Source: Marinobacter sp. F4206 (GTDB lineage Bacteria > Pseudomonadota > Gammaproteobacteria > Pseudomonadales > Oleiphilaceae). Taken from it: a stretch of 64,000 bases of DNA. The number at the start of each line of letters is the position of its first letter. Positions within the stretch are counted from its first letter, which is position 1. The DNA is taken from assembly GCF_019392195.1 (NCBI RefSeq), contig NZ_JAHXKI010000003.1, positions 62,001-126,000 on the forward strand. Direction: 5' to 3'. The notes below the pieces were generated by a model. The model did no database searches, was not told where the DNA came from, and saw only the letters and a program-made list of their open reading frames with translations. The position numbers and the translations under genes were made by a program. Shown here piece by piece: positions 47,134 through 57,179 of this stretch.

Positions 47134-47724
47134 TCAGGGCGCAGGTTTGAAGCTGTGCAGGCGGTTCATGGCGGCGGCCAGTTTGCCGCTGGCGGCATCC
47201 GGTAGCACCCGCATGACTTCGTCGAATACTGCGTTGAGTTCTTCGGTTTCCTTCTTGCCGAGCCGGCCTAAAACAAAACCGGTCACCTTTCGGCTGTCTC
47301 CGGGATGGCCGATGCCCAAACGCAGGCGTTGGAAGTCTCTGGTGCCCAGATGGGCAATGGTGTCCCGAAGACCATTATGGCCGCCGTGGCCGCCGCCTTT
47401 CTTGAGCTTGGCGGTGCCGGGGGGGAGGTCGAGCTCGTCGTGCGCAACCAGGATCTGTTCGGGAGCAATCTTGAAGAAGTCCGCCAGAGCCTTGATGGAC
47501 AGGCCGCTGCGGTTCATGAACGTGGAGGGATTCAGCAGGTGCAGGTCGAGGCCGTGCAGCTGAATGCGGGCGTACAGCCCGTGGTACTTCTTTTCGGGAC
47601 GGAGCGTCTGGCCCGCATGGCGGGCCAGAGCTTCGACGAACAGGGCGCCGGCATTGTGGCGGGTATTCTCGTAGTCGGGGCCGGGATTACCCAGACCGAC
47701 CACCATGACAATATCCTGTGCCAT
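47134..47724 (-). CDS. pth: peptidyl-tRNA hydrolase
   Basis: Frees stalled tRNA by cleaving the peptidyl ester. The 196-residue protein has the catalytic set Asn13, His23 and Asp96 ([16 protein letters not shown] and [11 protein letters not shown]) and Asn71 in the substrate groove. It is 21 bases after rplY, and the rplY-pth-ychF order is conserved. Confidence 0.97.
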   Translation of the reverse strand: MAQDIVMVVGLGNPGPDYENTRHNAGALFVEALARHAGQTLRPEKKYHGLYARIQLHGLDLHLLNPSTFMNRSGLSIKALADFFKIAPEQILVAHDELDLPPGTAKLKKGGGHGGHNGLRDTIAHLGTRDFQRLRLGIGHPGDSRKVTGFVLGRLGKKETEELNAVFDEVMRVLPDAASGKLAAAMNRLHSFKPAP

Positions 47725-47745
47725 TCACCATTGCCCCCGGAGTGC

Positions 47746-48393
47746 TTACTCCTTCTCTTCGCCGCCTTCTTCGCCTTCTTCACCTTCTTCCGCGTCATCG
47801 GTCTTGGCACCGCGCGGCTTGTGAATAGCGACAACCGGCAGATCGTGATCTTCGCCTTGCAGCAGGGCGGCAACACGAACACCTTCCGGCAGTTTGAGGT
47901 CGCTCAGGTGAACCACCTGATCCATTTCAACGGAAGTCATGTCGACTTCGATGAACTCAGGCAGGTTCTGCGGCAGACAGATCACTTCCACTTCGTTGAT
48001 CTGGTGGTTGGCAACGCCGCCGTGCAGCTTGATGGCCGGTGCGGTTTCTTCGTTCACGAAGTGCAGCGGTACGTTGACGTGGATCTCGTGATCCTTGTCG
48101 ACGCGCAGGAAGTCAGCGTGCGTCAGGATAGGCTTGTACGGGTGACGCTGCAGATCCTTCAGGATCACGCTTTCTTTCTTGCCGTTCAGCTCAACGGTCA
48201 GAACGTGAGAGAAGAACGCTTCGTTCTCCAGAGCCTTCTTCAGCTCGTTGTGCCAGATGGCGATCGGAGTAGCATCCTTGTTGCCACCATAGATGATGGC
48301 CGGGATTTTCCGTTCCTCACGACGCAGGCGGCGGCTCGCACCTCTCCCCTGATCGTCGCGAGGAAATGCTTCGATAACAAATTCCTGAGACAT
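47746..48393 (-). CDS. rplY: 50S ribosomal protein L25, CTC form
   Basis: The 215-residue long form: N-terminal L25 5S-rRNA-binding domain (FPRDDQGRGASRRLRR) and a C-terminal TL5/CTC beta domain (VEVICLPQNLPEFIEVD). The last 20 residues are nearly all Glu, Asp and Gly. The ATG at 48393 is preceded by GAGGT; an upstream in-frame start adds seven residues without support. Confidence 0.95.
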   Translation of the reverse strand: MSQEFVIEAFPRDDQGRGASRRLRREERKIPAIIYGGNKDATPIAIWHNELKKALENEAFFSHVLTVELNGKKESVILKDLQRHPYKPILTHADFLRVDKDHEIHVNVPLHFVNEETAPAIKLHGGVANHQINEVEVICLPQNLPEFIEVDMTSVEMDQVVHLSDLKLPEGVRVAALLQGEDHDLPVVAIHKPRGAKTDDAEEGEEGEEGGEEKE

Positions 48394-48482
48394 GGTAGTA
48401 ACCTCAATCGTCACCTGAACTGCCCGCGACCAGGCGTTGGATCAGGTGATGTTTCTGAAAAGCCGGATTTTTCCGACCGACT

Positions 48483-48514
48483 AAAAGAGTCGGGAGCCTG
48501 ATTAGGCTCCCGAC
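48483..48514 (-). terminator. terminator between prs and rplY
   Basis: GTCGGGAGCCT (48489-48499) pairs perfectly with AGGCTCCCGAC (48504-48514) around a 4-base loop; on the minus strand TCTTTTAG follows. It lies 45 bases after the prs stop and before rplY, so rplY is likely to have its own promoter or depend on read-through. Confidence 0.88.
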
Positions 48515-48559
48515 CCGGTAACTGCTTGTTGTGCCTGGTAACTAAAGCTCTAAGCCTGT

Positions 48560-49510
48560 TCAGGCATTGTCGAACATGGCGCTGATCGACTCCTCGTTAC
48601 TGACGCGGCGGATGGACTCTGCCATCAGGCCGGCCATTCCGAGGACGCGGATTCTATCACAATTCTTCGCTTTGTCACTCACCGGAATGGTGTCGCAGAC
48701 CACGAGCTCATCCAGCTGTGAGGCGTTGATATTGTCGATCGCCGGACCAGAAAGCACCGGGTGGGTGATGTATGCCACCACGCGTGCCGCGCCATGCTCT
48801 TTAAGCGCGTTGGCCGCCTTGCACAGGGTGCCGGCGGTATCAATGATGTCGTCGACCAGAATGCAGGTCTTGTCTTTCACGTCGCCAATAATGTGCATAA
48901 CCTGGGACACGTTGGCCTTCGGGCGGCGCTTGTCGATGATGGCCAGGTCGGCATCGTCCAGCTTCTTGGCGACGGCACGGGCGCGAACAACGCCGCCGAC
49001 ATCGGGGGAAACGACGATAAAGTTTTCGAAGCGCTGCTTTTCGATGTCTTCGAGCATCACCGGGGTGGCGTAGATGTTGTCCACCGGAATGTCGAAGAAG
49101 CCCTGGATTTGGTCGGCGTGCAGGTCAACGGTCAGGACTCGGTCCACGCCGATGCTGGAGATCATGTCTGCCACGACCTTGGCGCTGATGGCGACCCGTG
49201 TTGAGCGTACCCGACGATCCTGGCGCGCGTATCCGTAGTAGGGGATAACGGCGGTGACACGTGTCGCGGAGGCACGGCGAAGTGCGTCGGCCATCACGAT
49301 CAGTTCCATCAGGTTATCGTTCGTGGGGTAGCAGGTCGGCTGGATGATGAAGACATCATGGCCGCGAACATTCTCATTGATCTCAACGGTGGTTTCACCG
49401 TCGCTGAAGCGGCCTACGGTGGCCTGACCCATGGGAATGTGGAGTTTCTGCGCGATGGCTTTGGCAAGCTCGGGGTTGGCATTGCCAGCGAAAATCATCA
49501 GTTTGGACAC
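48560..49510 (-). CDS. prs: ribose-phosphate pyrophosphokinase
   Basis: Makes PRPP from ribose 5-phosphate and ATP for nucleotide, His and Trp synthesis. The 316-residue protein starts at GTG ([16 protein letters not shown]), with AAGGA seven bases upstream. The family motifs [15 protein letters not shown] and [11 protein letters not shown] (PRPP loop) are present. The frame is open upstream across the tRNA-Gln gene, which is an artefact. Confidence 0.96.
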   Translation of the reverse strand: MSKLMIFAGNANPELAKAIAQKLHIPMGQATVGRFSDGETTVEINENVRGHDVFIIQPTCYPTNDNLMELIVMADALRRASATRVTAVIPYYGYARQDRRVRSTRVAISAKVVADMISSIGVDRVLTVDLHADQIQGFFDIPVDNIYATPVMLEDIEKQRFENFIVVSPDVGGVVRARAVAKKLDDADLAIIDKRRPKANVSQVMHIIGDVKDKTCILVDDIIDTAGTLCKAANALKEHGAARVVAYITHPVLSGPAIDNINASQLDELVVCDTIPVSDKAKNCDRIRVLGMAGLMAESIRRVSNEESISAMFDNA

Positions 49511-49562
49511 GACGGCATCCTTCTCAGTATCGGCGTTTGATTCAGAAGAAGCGGGAGAAAGG

Positions 49563-49637
49563 TGGCTGGGGTGGCAGGATTCGAACCTGCGCATGACGGG
49601 ATCAAAACCCGTTGCCTTACCACTTGGCGACACCCCA
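49563..49637 (-). tRNA. tRNA-Gln (TTG)
   Basis: A 75-base tRNA with CCA on the minus strand: TGGGGTG acceptor pairs with CACCCCA, the anticodon loop TTTTGAT gives TTG, and the T-arm is GGTTCGAATCC. It sits 19 bases after the ispE stop and 52 bases before prs, so it is probably excised from an ispE-tRNA-prs transcript; the same arrangement is known in Pseudomonas. Confidence 0.97.
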
Positions 49638-49656
49638 GTATCGTGCTTTTTTGGCA

Positions 49657-50520
49657 TCATTCCAGCTCTGTTAGCTTTTTGTGTAGAGGTGAACTGTTCA
49701 CCCCTTTAGCTACGAACCCCGTGACGCCGGAGGGTTTGCTTTCCCAGATAATCCGGGCTGCGGATTCTGTCGGGAAACGTCCAAATATGCAAGCCCCGGT
49801 TCCGGTTAATCTTGCAGGTCCGAATTGTGCAAGCCATTCCAGGCTTTGGTTAACCTCAGGATACAGTTTGCGAACTACATCCTCACAGTCGTTTCGGTAC
49901 CTCGAGGCGTCTCCCTCAAAAGCGGGCGCTATTGTGATTCTCGGGGTGTCCCTTGTCAACCCTTCCTCGGAAAAAATCTTGCCAGTGTTGATGTTGCAGG
50001 CGGGCTTCAAAACCACGAACCAGTCTTCCGGTGGGCAGGCCGGCGTCAGCTGCTCGCCAACACCTTCGCCGAAGGCGGCATGGCCTCGAACGAAGACCGG
50101 AACGTCGGCACCGAGGGTGAGCCCAAGTTCGGCCAGTTCGTCAATGGACAGGTTCAGTTGCCAGAGATAATTGAGGCCCAGCAACGTGGTGGCGGCGTTT
50201 GAGCTGCCACCGCCAAGGCCGCCGCCCATGGGCAGGCGTTTGGTGATGCCGATGCTGACGCCGGGCAGCGGGTTGGTCGCCAATGCCGCCAATGTCTTTG
50301 CCGCCCGGACAATCAGATTGTCGTCGTCCGGTACTTCGTCGAGGGAGTTGGTCAGTCGAATGCCGGGCCGTTCGGGGGTGAGGGCAAAGGTGATGTCGTC
50401 GCCATAGTCCAGGAACTGAAACAGGGTTTGCAGTTCGTGGTAGCCGTCAGGACGGCGGCCGACGATGTGCAGGAACAGGTTCAGTTTGGCCGGAGCTGGC
50501 AGGGTAATCTCGGTGCTCAC
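49657..50520 (-). CDS. ispE: 4-diphosphocytidyl-2-C-methyl-D-erythritol kinase
   Basis: GHMP kinase of the MEP isoprenoid pathway. The 287-residue protein has [17 protein letters not shown] at the N-terminus (catalytic Lys) and the ATP-binding loop [15 protein letters not shown]. The GTG at 50520 overlaps the lolB stop (GTGA) and has GGCGGA upstream; the frame is open eight codons further. Confidence 0.96.
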   Translation of the reverse strand: MSTEITLPAPAKLNLFLHIVGRRPDGYHELQTLFQFLDYGDDITFALTPERPGIRLTNSLDEVPDDDNLIVRAAKTLAALATNPLPGVSIGITKRLPMGGGLGGGSSNAATTLLGLNYLWQLNLSIDELAELGLTLGADVPVFVRGHAAFGEGVGEQLTPACPPEDWFVVLKPACNINTGKIFSEEGLTRDTPRITIAPAFEGDASRYRNDCEDVVRKLYPEVNQSLEWLAQFGPARLTGTGACIFGRFPTESAARIIWESKPSGVTGFVAKGVNSSPLHKKLTELE

Positions 50521-51158
50521 TGGTCCGCCTTGTGCCTGTTCCATTCACTGACCACCAGGCGAACGCGCTTGTCGTCCTTCAAGGCCGTGATTTTTGCCGG
50601 CAGAGTGGGGTGGTCGGGCAGGAACTGCTGCCAGCGGTCGTAGCGAATCTCCCAGCCCGCCTGACGAATCATGGCGAGCTGACTGCTTTCATCAAACAGC
50701 AATCGGAAATCGTCACCCGGGTCGGGCAGGCCCCGGATCCACCAGACCAGATGATTCAGGGGCAATTGCCAGCCGGTAGCCGCCTCCACCAGGGCCTCGG
50801 GCTCCCCGGAGCGGTAGGTGTCGCCACTGGGCAGGGTCAGCTCAATGAAGCCGGGCACACCTTTCAGGGTGGTGCTGCCCATGCCGAGGAAGGATGAGGA
50901 CAGGGCCAGGTCGTAGGCCTCGCCGTTTTGGATCCAGTGGTTAATCAGGGCCGTGCCGCTGTCCGAGGGCTGGCGCACGGCCAGCTTGCCCATCAGGCGC
51001 CAGTGATTGAATTGGGTGAGTTGCTGGCTTCGTTCAGCCCAGTTCGCGGGTGGCTGATCGGTCATGCCCTCGGGCAATGGTTCCAGTTGGATCGTGGTAC
51101 AGGCGCCAATCAGCGCCAGTAGCGGCAGGATCAGCCAGAGCCGGAGCGATCGGGCCAT
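50517..51158 (-). CDS. lolB: outer-membrane lipoprotein receptor LolB
   Basis: Accepts lipoproteins from LolA and inserts them in the outer membrane. The 213-residue protein has a signal peptide with lipobox LIGAC (Cys near residue 20), the [12 protein letters not shown] strand and the family's exposed hydrophobic loop region (SSFLGMGS). The ATG at 51158 overlaps the TPR-gene stop (TGATG). Conserved order TPR-lolB-ispE. Confidence 0.94.
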   Translation of the reverse strand: MARSLRLWLILPLLALIGACTTIQLEPLPEGMTDQPPANWAERSQQLTQFNHWRLMGKLAVRQPSDSGTALINHWIQNGEAYDLALSSSFLGMGSTTLKGVPGFIELTLPSGDTYRSGEPEALVEAATGWQLPLNHLVWWIRGLPDPGDDFRLLFDESSQLAMIRQAGWEIRYDRWQQFLPDHPTLPAKITALKDDKRVRLVVSEWNRHKADQ

Positions 51159-52903
51159 CAAAGGTCACCATTATCAGTCAGTCGCTCGATGGTCTCGCGC
51201 AGCACATCGTGATCGGCGTCCTGTTCCAGGCCTTCTTTCCAGACGATGCGCGCCTGTTCTTCGGCGCCGCTCATCCACAATGCCTCGCCGTAGTGGGCAG
51301 CAACTTCCGGGTCCGGGTAAGCGGACCAGGCTCGGGCCAGGTAATCCAGGGCCGGCTTGATCTGGCCCTCCTGGAACAATACCCAGCCCATGCTATCGAG
51401 AATCGCCGGGTTCTCAGGGTCCAGAGCCAGCGCGCGTTCAATATAGCTTCGGGCCTCCCCGAGCCGGTCAGTCCGGGTGGTCAGGATATAGCCCAGTGCG
51501 TTCAGGGCCACGGCATTGCCGGGATCTTCATTAATGATCTGTTTGAGATCATTCTCTGCGCGTCCAGGCTGATCCATGGTGTCGAGCAGCATGGCGCGGG
51601 CATAACGGATCTGGATGTTGTCGGGGTGTTCTTCCAGTGCCTTAGTCGCGGTTTCCAGTGCCGCCTCTTGCTGGTTCTGGTCGAGCAACAGGTTCACTTC
51701 CAGGAGCCAGAAGTTCTCGGCCTGTTCCGGGTTGGCATCCTTGAGGTTGCGGATGTTGGCGACTGCCTCATCCAGTCTGTCGTCGGCCGCGAGCAGGGCG
51801 CTTGTCCGTGCCAGGGCCGGGAAGTAGTAGTTACCCTGCTTCACGCCCATGTAGTAGCCAATGGCCAGCTGGGTGTTCCCGTCCTGATCTTCAATGCGGC
51901 CCAGGTAGTAGTTGGCCTCATTGGTGTGGTGACCCTGCTCGATAAGTTCGGTCAGCTCCTGCCTTGCCAGGTTGGTCTGACCGTTCTCCAGTGCCACCAG
52001 AGCATGAGACAGTTTGAGGCCGGGGTTGTTGGGGTACTGCTGGGCCAGGCGGTTGAATTCATCCTGGGCGGCCTGCAACTCGCCTTCGCCGATCAGCATT
52101 CGACCATAGAGGGTGCCCATCTGGCGATTGGCCGGGAAGCGGCGGGTATTGATCATCAGGTAGTCGAGCGCCTGCTGCTTCGCATTCGCCTGATAGAGCA
52201 GGTCGCCCTTGAGGATGATTGCTGGCTGGAAGCTTGGGCTGTCTTCGAGCAGCGGGTCGAGCCGATCGAGCGCTTGCCCCGGATCGCCGGTCACTTTCAG
52301 GAGCAGGGCGATGCTGTACTCGAGCTCGGGAGAATCCGGATGTCGGTCTGCCAGTTCCTTATAGAGGACGAGCAGTTCCTCCTGCTGTTCCGGGGGCAGA
52401 TTGCCAGCCATGGCGGCCAGGCTGTCAAAGTCTGCGTCGCCACCCTGGTCCATGATTTTTTCCATGTAGCCGAGCGCAACGTCCAGTTCGTTTCGTTTCA
52501 CGGCCTGAATGGCTGATACCCGAAGTGCCTGCAGGTTGTCAGGATCGACTTCGAGCCAGAGATCGGCGAGTTGCTTCTGGGCGTTATCCCCGTTCAGCGA
52601 TTGGGCAATGCGCATGGCGCGCTCGATGACGCCGGCGTCCCGGGATTTCTGGGCCGCCTTCAGATAATTGACTAGGGTGACGTCGAAGCGGCCTCGCTGG
52701 GCGGCAATCTCCCCGGATAAAAGGAGGTAGAGGACGTCCGGTTCGAAGTCAGCGTACTCGATGCTGTCTTCTCTGGAAGTTTCAGCCTTCGTGGGCGCGG
52801 GCTCCTGAGTATCGGTTTCTTCCTTGGGGCCCGTGAGACCGGCACAGCCTGCCAGAGAGAGGCCAATCAGGCAGCTAACCAAAAACGGTGCGGATTTGTG
52901 CAT
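51158..52903 (-). CDS. TPR-repeat lipoprotein
   Basis: A 581-residue lipoprotein with lipobox LAGC (Cys20), followed by an acidic linker and then at least ten tetratricopeptide-like repeats over most of the length (for example NPAILDSMGWVLFQEGQ and AVALNALGYILTTRTD). It is translationally coupled to lolB and divergent from hemA, the arrangement found in Pseudomonas aeruginosa. The function is not established; a scaffold role at the outer membrane is inferred from TPR repeats and the lipid anchor. Confidence 0.9.
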   Translation of the reverse strand: MHKSAPFLVSCLIGLSLAGCAGLTGPKEETDTQEPAPTKAETSREDSIEYADFEPDVLYLLLSGEIAAQRGRFDVTLVNYLKAAQKSRDAGVIERAMRIAQSLNGDNAQKQLADLWLEVDPDNLQALRVSAIQAVKRNELDVALGYMEKIMDQGGDADFDSLAAMAGNLPPEQQEELLVLYKELADRHPDSPELEYSIALLLKVTGDPGQALDRLDPLLEDSPSFQPAIILKGDLLYQANAKQQALDYLMINTRRFPANRQMGTLYGRMLIGEGELQAAQDEFNRLAQQYPNNPGLKLSHALVALENGQTNLARQELTELIEQGHHTNEANYYLGRIEDQDGNTQLAIGYYMGVKQGNYYFPALARTSALLAADDRLDEAVANIRNLKDANPEQAENFWLLEVNLLLDQNQQEAALETATKALEEHPDNIQIRYARAMLLDTMDQPGRAENDLKQIINEDPGNAVALNALGYILTTRTDRLGEARSYIERALALDPENPAILDSMGWVLFQEGQIKPALDYLARAWSAYPDPEVAAHYGEALWMSGAEEQARIVWKEGLEQDADHDVLRETIERLTDNGDL

Positions 52904-53139
52904 GCAACTTCCCGTGAATCTGTCGACAACGCATCAGAAATAAGCGCCAATCAGCGGCTTTATTTGAGCTGGATCGGCTCTCGGCCTCGGCCGGTTCCCT
53001 ATAATGGCATAAGCGTCTGATCTTGCCCAACCTGTCCGCACTTGCCGAAGCGCTGTGGCATTTGGGTGGCAGCGGAGGACGCTGACCGTTAAAATGGCGA
53101 CAATTAACCCCTGTTTGCATAAGGTTGTTCACCCACGAG

Positions 53140-54429
53140 ATGGCACTGGTAACGCTCGGAATCAATCATCGCACCGCTCCGGTGGAGTTGCGTGAGCGCG
53201 TCGCGTTCACGCCCGAGCGCATGGCCGAAGCGTTTGCCGAGTTGCGGGCCGCTTCGGGTGCCTCTGAAGCAGCCATTCTCTCCACCTGCAACCGCACCGA
53301 GCTCTATCTGGCCGGAGATGACGATTGCGCGCCTTCGGTTTTACGCTGGCTGGCCGGTTTTCACGATCTGGACGCTGCCGAGCTTGAGCACTCTCTGTAC
53401 GTGCATCGCGATGCCGACGCGGTCCGGCATGTGATGCGGGTTGCCGCGGGGCTGGATTCGATGGTTCTGGGAGAGCCGCAAATTCTCGGGCAGTTAAAGG
53501 ACGCCTATGCCCTCGCCAGGGAAAACGAGGCCAGCGGCTCGTTTCTGTCCCGGCTGTTCGAGCAGACCTTTTCCGTGGCCAAACGCGTGCGCACCCAGAC
53601 CGCCATCGGTGAAAACCCGGTGTCGGTGGCCTACGCCGCTGTCAGCATGGCTCACCATATCTTTGCGGACATGGGCCGCAACAAGGCGTTGCTGATCGGA
53701 GCCGGGAAGACCATCGAGCTGGTAGCGCGGCACCTGGCCGACGCCGGGGTGAAGGATTTCCTCGTTGCCAACCGTACACTGGAGCGGGCGCAGGGACTGG
53801 CGGAGTCATACGGCGGCAAGGGTATTCTGTTGTCGGAAATCCCCGACCACCTGACCGACGTCGACATTATTATTTCCTCGACCGCCAGTCCTTTGCCAAT
53901 TTTGGGTAAGGGCGCTGTCGAACGTGCGCTGAAGAAGCGCAAGCACAGGCCGTATTTCATGGTGGATATTGCTGTACCCCGGGATATCGAACCGGAAGTG
54001 GCCTCCCTGGCCGATGTCTATCTCTATACCGTGGACGACCTGCGCCAGGTCATCGAGGAGAATATCCGGTCTCGCGAGGGGGCGGCCCGCGAGGCTGAAA
54101 ATCTGGTGGCAGCGGGCGTGCAGGACTTCCTGAACCAGCTCCGTGCGTTGGACGCCGTATCTACCCTGAAGCAGTTCCGTCAGCGAGCCGAGATCCTGCG
54201 CGATACGGAAACCGAAAAAGCCCTGCGCACGCTTCGTAACGGCGGCGATCCGGAAACGGTACTGCGCAGCCTGGCTCGAGGCCTGACCAACAAACTTCTG
54301 CATGAACCATCGGTTCAGGTTCGCAAGGCGACCACCGAAGGGCGTCCCGAGGTGACCGAATGGCTGCGTGAGTTGCACCAGCTGGATGTTCTGGAAGCAG
54401 ACGAGCCGACCACCCCGGAAAAACTATGA
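53140..54429 (+). CDS. hemA: glutamyl-tRNA reductase
   Basis: First committed step of C5-pathway tetrapyrrole synthesis: reduces Glu-tRNA to glutamate 1-semialdehyde. The 429-residue protein has the nucleophile Cys50 in [10 protein letters not shown], an NADPH-binding GAGKTIEL segment and a C-terminal dimerisation helix. The ATG at 53140 gives the family start [18 protein letters not shown] five codons earlier has an AAGG too close to be useful. It overlaps prfA by 4 bases. Confidence 0.96.
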   Translation: MALVTLGINHRTAPVELRERVAFTPERMAEAFAELRAASGASEAAILSTCNRTELYLAGDDDCAPSVLRWLAGFHDLDAAELEHSLYVHRDADAVRHVMRVAAGLDSMVLGEPQILGQLKDAYALARENEASGSFLSRLFEQTFSVAKRVRTQTAIGENPVSVAYAAVSMAHHIFADMGRNKALLIGAGKTIELVARHLADAGVKDFLVANRTLERAQGLAESYGGKGILLSEIPDHLTDVDIIISSTASPLPILGKGAVERALKKRKHRPYFMVDIAVPRDIEPEVASLADVYLYTVDDLRQVIEENIRSREGAAREAENLVAAGVQDFLNQLRALDAVSTLKQFRQRAEILRDTETEKALRTLRNGGDPETVLRSLARGLTNKLLHEPSVQVRKATTEGRPEVTEWLRELHQLDVLEADEPTTPEKL

Positions 54430-55514
54430 AACCATCGATTCAATCCCGCCTCGAACAGCTTGTTGATCGTTTCGAGGAGGTCAGCGCATTGCTCAGCGAT
54501 GCCTCCGTAATTGCCAATCAGAACCAGTTTCGCGACCTGTCCCGCGAGTTTGCAGAGATCGAACCGATCGTGCATTGCTTCGAGGCCTGGCGCCAGTCGC
54601 TGGCAGATATTGAAGAGGCCAGGGAGCTGTCGAAAGACAGCGACGCGGACATGCGCGAGATGGCGGCCGATGAGCTGGAGGCCGCAGAGCAAAAGAGCGA
54701 GGAGCTGGACGAGGAATTGCAGCGTCTGATGCTGCCCAAGGATCCCAATGACGGCAAGAACGTTTTCCTGGAAGTGCGTGCGGGAACCGGTGGCGATGAA
54801 GCCGCCATTTTTGCCGGCGATCTGTTCCGGATGTACAGCCGCTATGCGGAACGTCGCCGCTGGCAGGTGGAAGTGCTCAGTGAAAGCGAGGGTGAGCACG
54901 GAGGCTACAAGGAAATCATCGCCCGGGTAGTGGGCGACGGTGTCTACGGGGCGCTGAAATTCGAATCCGGTGCCCATCGGGTCCAGAGGGTCCCGGAAAC
55001 CGAATCCCAGGGCCGGATCCACACTTCGGCCTGCACGGTAGCGGTCATGCCGGAAGCGGATGAGGCCGAGGCGGTGGAAATCAACAAGGGTGATCTTCGG
55101 GTCGATACCTTCCGGGCCTCCGGTGCGGGTGGTCAGCACGTTAACAAGACCGACTCCGCCATCCGGATCACGCACCTGCCCACCGGCATTGTGGTGGAGT
55201 GTCAGGAAGAGCGTTCCCAGCACAAGAACCGCGCCAAGGCCATGAGCTTTCTGGCGTCCCGGTTGCAGAACGCCGAGGTGGAGCGCCAGCAAAAATCCGT
55301 GGCCGAGACCCGCAAGAGTCTGGTTGGCAGCGGCGACCGCTCCGAGCGCATCCGTACCTATAACTTTCCCCAGGGGCGGGTTACCGATCACCGAATCAAC
55401 CTGACCCTTTACAAGCTTGATGAGGTCGTGTCCGGCGATCTGGACGCGGTCATTGTGCCATTGCAGCAGGAGCATCAAGCCGAGCTGCTGGCCTCACTCG
55501 CCGATGACCAGTAA
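54426..55514 (+). CDS. prfA: peptide chain release factor 1
   Basis: Terminates translation at UAA and UAG. The 362-residue protein has the stop-codon-reading PxT motif (RVPETES, normally PAT) and the GGQ motif at 235-237 whose Gln is methylated by PrmC, encoded directly downstream. ATGA overlap with hemA. Confidence 0.97.
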   Translation: MKPSIQSRLEQLVDRFEEVSALLSDASVIANQNQFRDLSREFAEIEPIVHCFEAWRQSLADIEEARELSKDSDADMREMAADELEAAEQKSEELDEELQRLMLPKDPNDGKNVFLEVRAGTGGDEAAIFAGDLFRMYSRYAERRRWQVEVLSESEGEHGGYKEIIARVVGDGVYGALKFESGAHRVQRVPETESQGRIHTSACTVAVMPEADEAEAVEINKGDLRVDTFRASGAGGQHVNKTDSAIRITHLPTGIVVECQEERSQHKNRAKAMSFLASRLQNAEVERQQKSVAETRKSLVGSGDRSERIRTYNFPQGRVTDHRINLTLYKLDEVVSGDLDAVIVPLQQEHQAELLASLADDQ

Positions 55515-56394
55515 ACCCTCACTGACCTGTGAGAGCCTGTTGCAGCAAGCGGCGGAGCGTATTGCCAGTGACTCTCCGAGACTGGATGCGGAATTGCTGT
55601 TGAGCCATGTGACCGGGCTTGGCCGAACCAGCTTCCGGGCCTGGCCGGAGCGGGAGGTTTCCCCCACCGATGCCGCCCGATTCGACGAGCTGGTATCCGA
55701 GCGGGGGAGTGGCAAGCCGGTTGCCTATCTGCTCGGGCATCAGGAATTCTGGTCTCTTCCTTTACATGTCAGCCCCTCGACATTGATTCCCCGGCCGGAC
55801 ACCGAGTGCCTGGTGGAAACTGCGCTGTCCTTGTCGCTGCCGACCGACGCCCGGGTTCTGGATTTGGGCACGGGCACGGGAGCCATTGCCCTGGCCCTGG
55901 CCAGTGAGCATGCCGGCTGGCAGGTGAGTGCATGTGACTGTGTGGCTGAGGCCGTCAAACTGGCAAGGCGTAATGCCGTCGACCTGAAGCTGCTGGTCCA
56001 GGTGGTGCAAAGTTCCTGGTTTTCCGGCTTGAATGCCGGAAAGTTCGATCTGATCGTGTCTAACCCTCCCTACATCGCCAGTGCCGACCATCACCTCGGG
56101 CTGGGCGATGTCCGGTTCGAACCTACGTCTGCGCTGGTGTCCGGGGCTGATGGCCTGGATGATCTGCGGCTGATTGTCGAGCAGGCTCCGGATTGGCTGG
56201 AGCCGGGCGGCTGGCTGCTGGTAGAGCATGGCTTCGATCAGGCCGGGGCGGTCCGTTCACTGTTTGAGACCAGAGGATTTGTGGCGGTAGAGAGCCGGAG
56301 AGACTACGGTAATCGCGACCGGATGACGCTGGGACAGTGGACCGGTTCCCCCGAATTCAGGCGCAAGACCACAGGAGATCAACATGCTCAGTGA
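55504..56394 (+). CDS. prmC: release factor glutamine methyltransferase
   Basis: Methylates the GGQ glutamine of release factors. The 296-residue protein starts at the ATG at 55504 ([13 protein letters not shown]), overlapping prfA by 11 bases. SAM-binding [14 protein letters not shown] and the NPPY motif (187-190) that holds the glutamine are intact. It overlaps moeB by 11 bases. Confidence 0.96.
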   Translation: MTSKPSLTCESLLQQAAERIASDSPRLDAELLLSHVTGLGRTSFRAWPEREVSPTDAARFDELVSERGSGKPVAYLLGHQEFWSLPLHVSPSTLIPRPDTECLVETALSLSLPTDARVLDLGTGTGAIALALASEHAGWQVSACDCVAEAVKLARRNAVDLKLLVQVVQSSWFSGLNAGKFDLIVSNPPYIASADHHLGLGDVRFEPTSALVSGADGLDDLRLIVEQAPDWLEPGGWLLVEHGFDQAGAVRSLFETRGFVAVESRRDYGNRDRMTLGQWTGSPEFRRKTTGDQHAQ

Positions 56395-57133
56395 TGACGA
56401 ACTGTTACGCTACAGCCGGCAGATACTGATGCCGAAGTTCGATGTCGCGGGCCAGGAAAGGCTCAAGGGGGCCCGTGTACTGGTTATCGGGGCCGGCGGT
56501 CTGGGTTGCCCTGTGGCGCTGTATCTCGGCGCAGCGGGAGTGGGGCAGCTCACGCTGGTGGATGACGACGACATTGAGCTGGCCAACCTGCAGCGCCAGA
56601 TCGGCTTTGAGCAGGGTCAGCTGGGCCAATCCAAGGCCGAAGCACTGGCCGAGCGAGTACGGCGAATCAATCCGCTGGTTTCGGTAACTGCTCTGAACCA
56701 GCGCCTCGAGGGTGACGCGCTGACGCGACGCGTTAATGAAGCCAGCCTGGTGGTGGATTGCAGCGACAACTTCAACACCCGCTTTACTCTCAATCGTGCC
56801 TGTGTGGCGGCCAGGGTGCCGCTGGTATCCGGTGCCGCCATCCGCGGTGAGGGCCAACTGTCGGTTTACGATTCAAGGGTGAAAGGCAGTCCCTGTTACC
56901 ACTGCCTCTACCCTGAACAAGGCAACGAGGATCTGACCTGCTCGGAAGCCGGGGTAATTGCGCCCCTCGTGGGTATGATCGGCGCCGCACAGGCGATGGA
57001 GGCGATCAAAGTGATCTCCGGTGTTGGTAAGCCACTGATCGGTCGGCTTCTGATTCTTGATGCCTGGGACATGCAGTGGCGCGAAATGAAACTGGCGCGG
57101 GATCCGGAGTGCCCTGTCTGCAAACCCTCGTAA
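56384..57133 (+). CDS. moeB: MoeB/HesA-type adenylyltransferase
   Basis: E1-like enzyme that adenylates a ubiquitin-like sulfur carrier such as MoaD. The 249-residue protein has the ATP-binding GAGGLGCP motif near residue 33 and two zinc CxxC pairs (CYHC and CPVC). No rhodanese domain follows, and moaD/moaE are not adjacent; the hemA-prfA-prmC-moeB order is conserved. The carrier could also be ThiS. Confidence 0.92.
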   Translation: MLSDDELLRYSRQILMPKFDVAGQERLKGARVLVIGAGGLGCPVALYLGAAGVGQLTLVDDDDIELANLQRQIGFEQGQLGQSKAEALAERVRRINPLVSVTALNQRLEGDALTRRVNEASLVVDCSDNFNTRFTLNRACVAARVPLVSGAAIRGEGQLSVYDSRVKGSPCYHCLYPEQGNEDLTCSEAGVIAPLVGMIGAAQAMEAIKVISGVGKPLIGRLLILDAWDMQWREMKLARDPECPVCKPS

Positions 57134-57139
57134 TCGGAT

Positions 57140-57164
57140 GGCAGTGGCCTTCCAGTCCGCTGCC
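57140..57164. terminator. hairpin between moeB and photolyase gene
   Basis: GGCAGTGG and CCGCTGCC form an 8-base-pair stem (one G-T) with a 9-base loop between the convergent genes. There is no T run, so it is only a possible terminator. Confidence 0.35.
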
Positions 57165-57179
57165 GCACCAAACCTGAAT

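Noticed and set aside
49511..49660. N-terminal extension of prs across tRNA-Gln
   Set aside because: The extension translates the tRNA; the GTG at 49510 has its own ribosome binding site and matches the Prs start.
51050..52516. 488-codon open frame antisense to the TPR gene
   Set aside because: Mirror of repeated TPR codons; no independent support.
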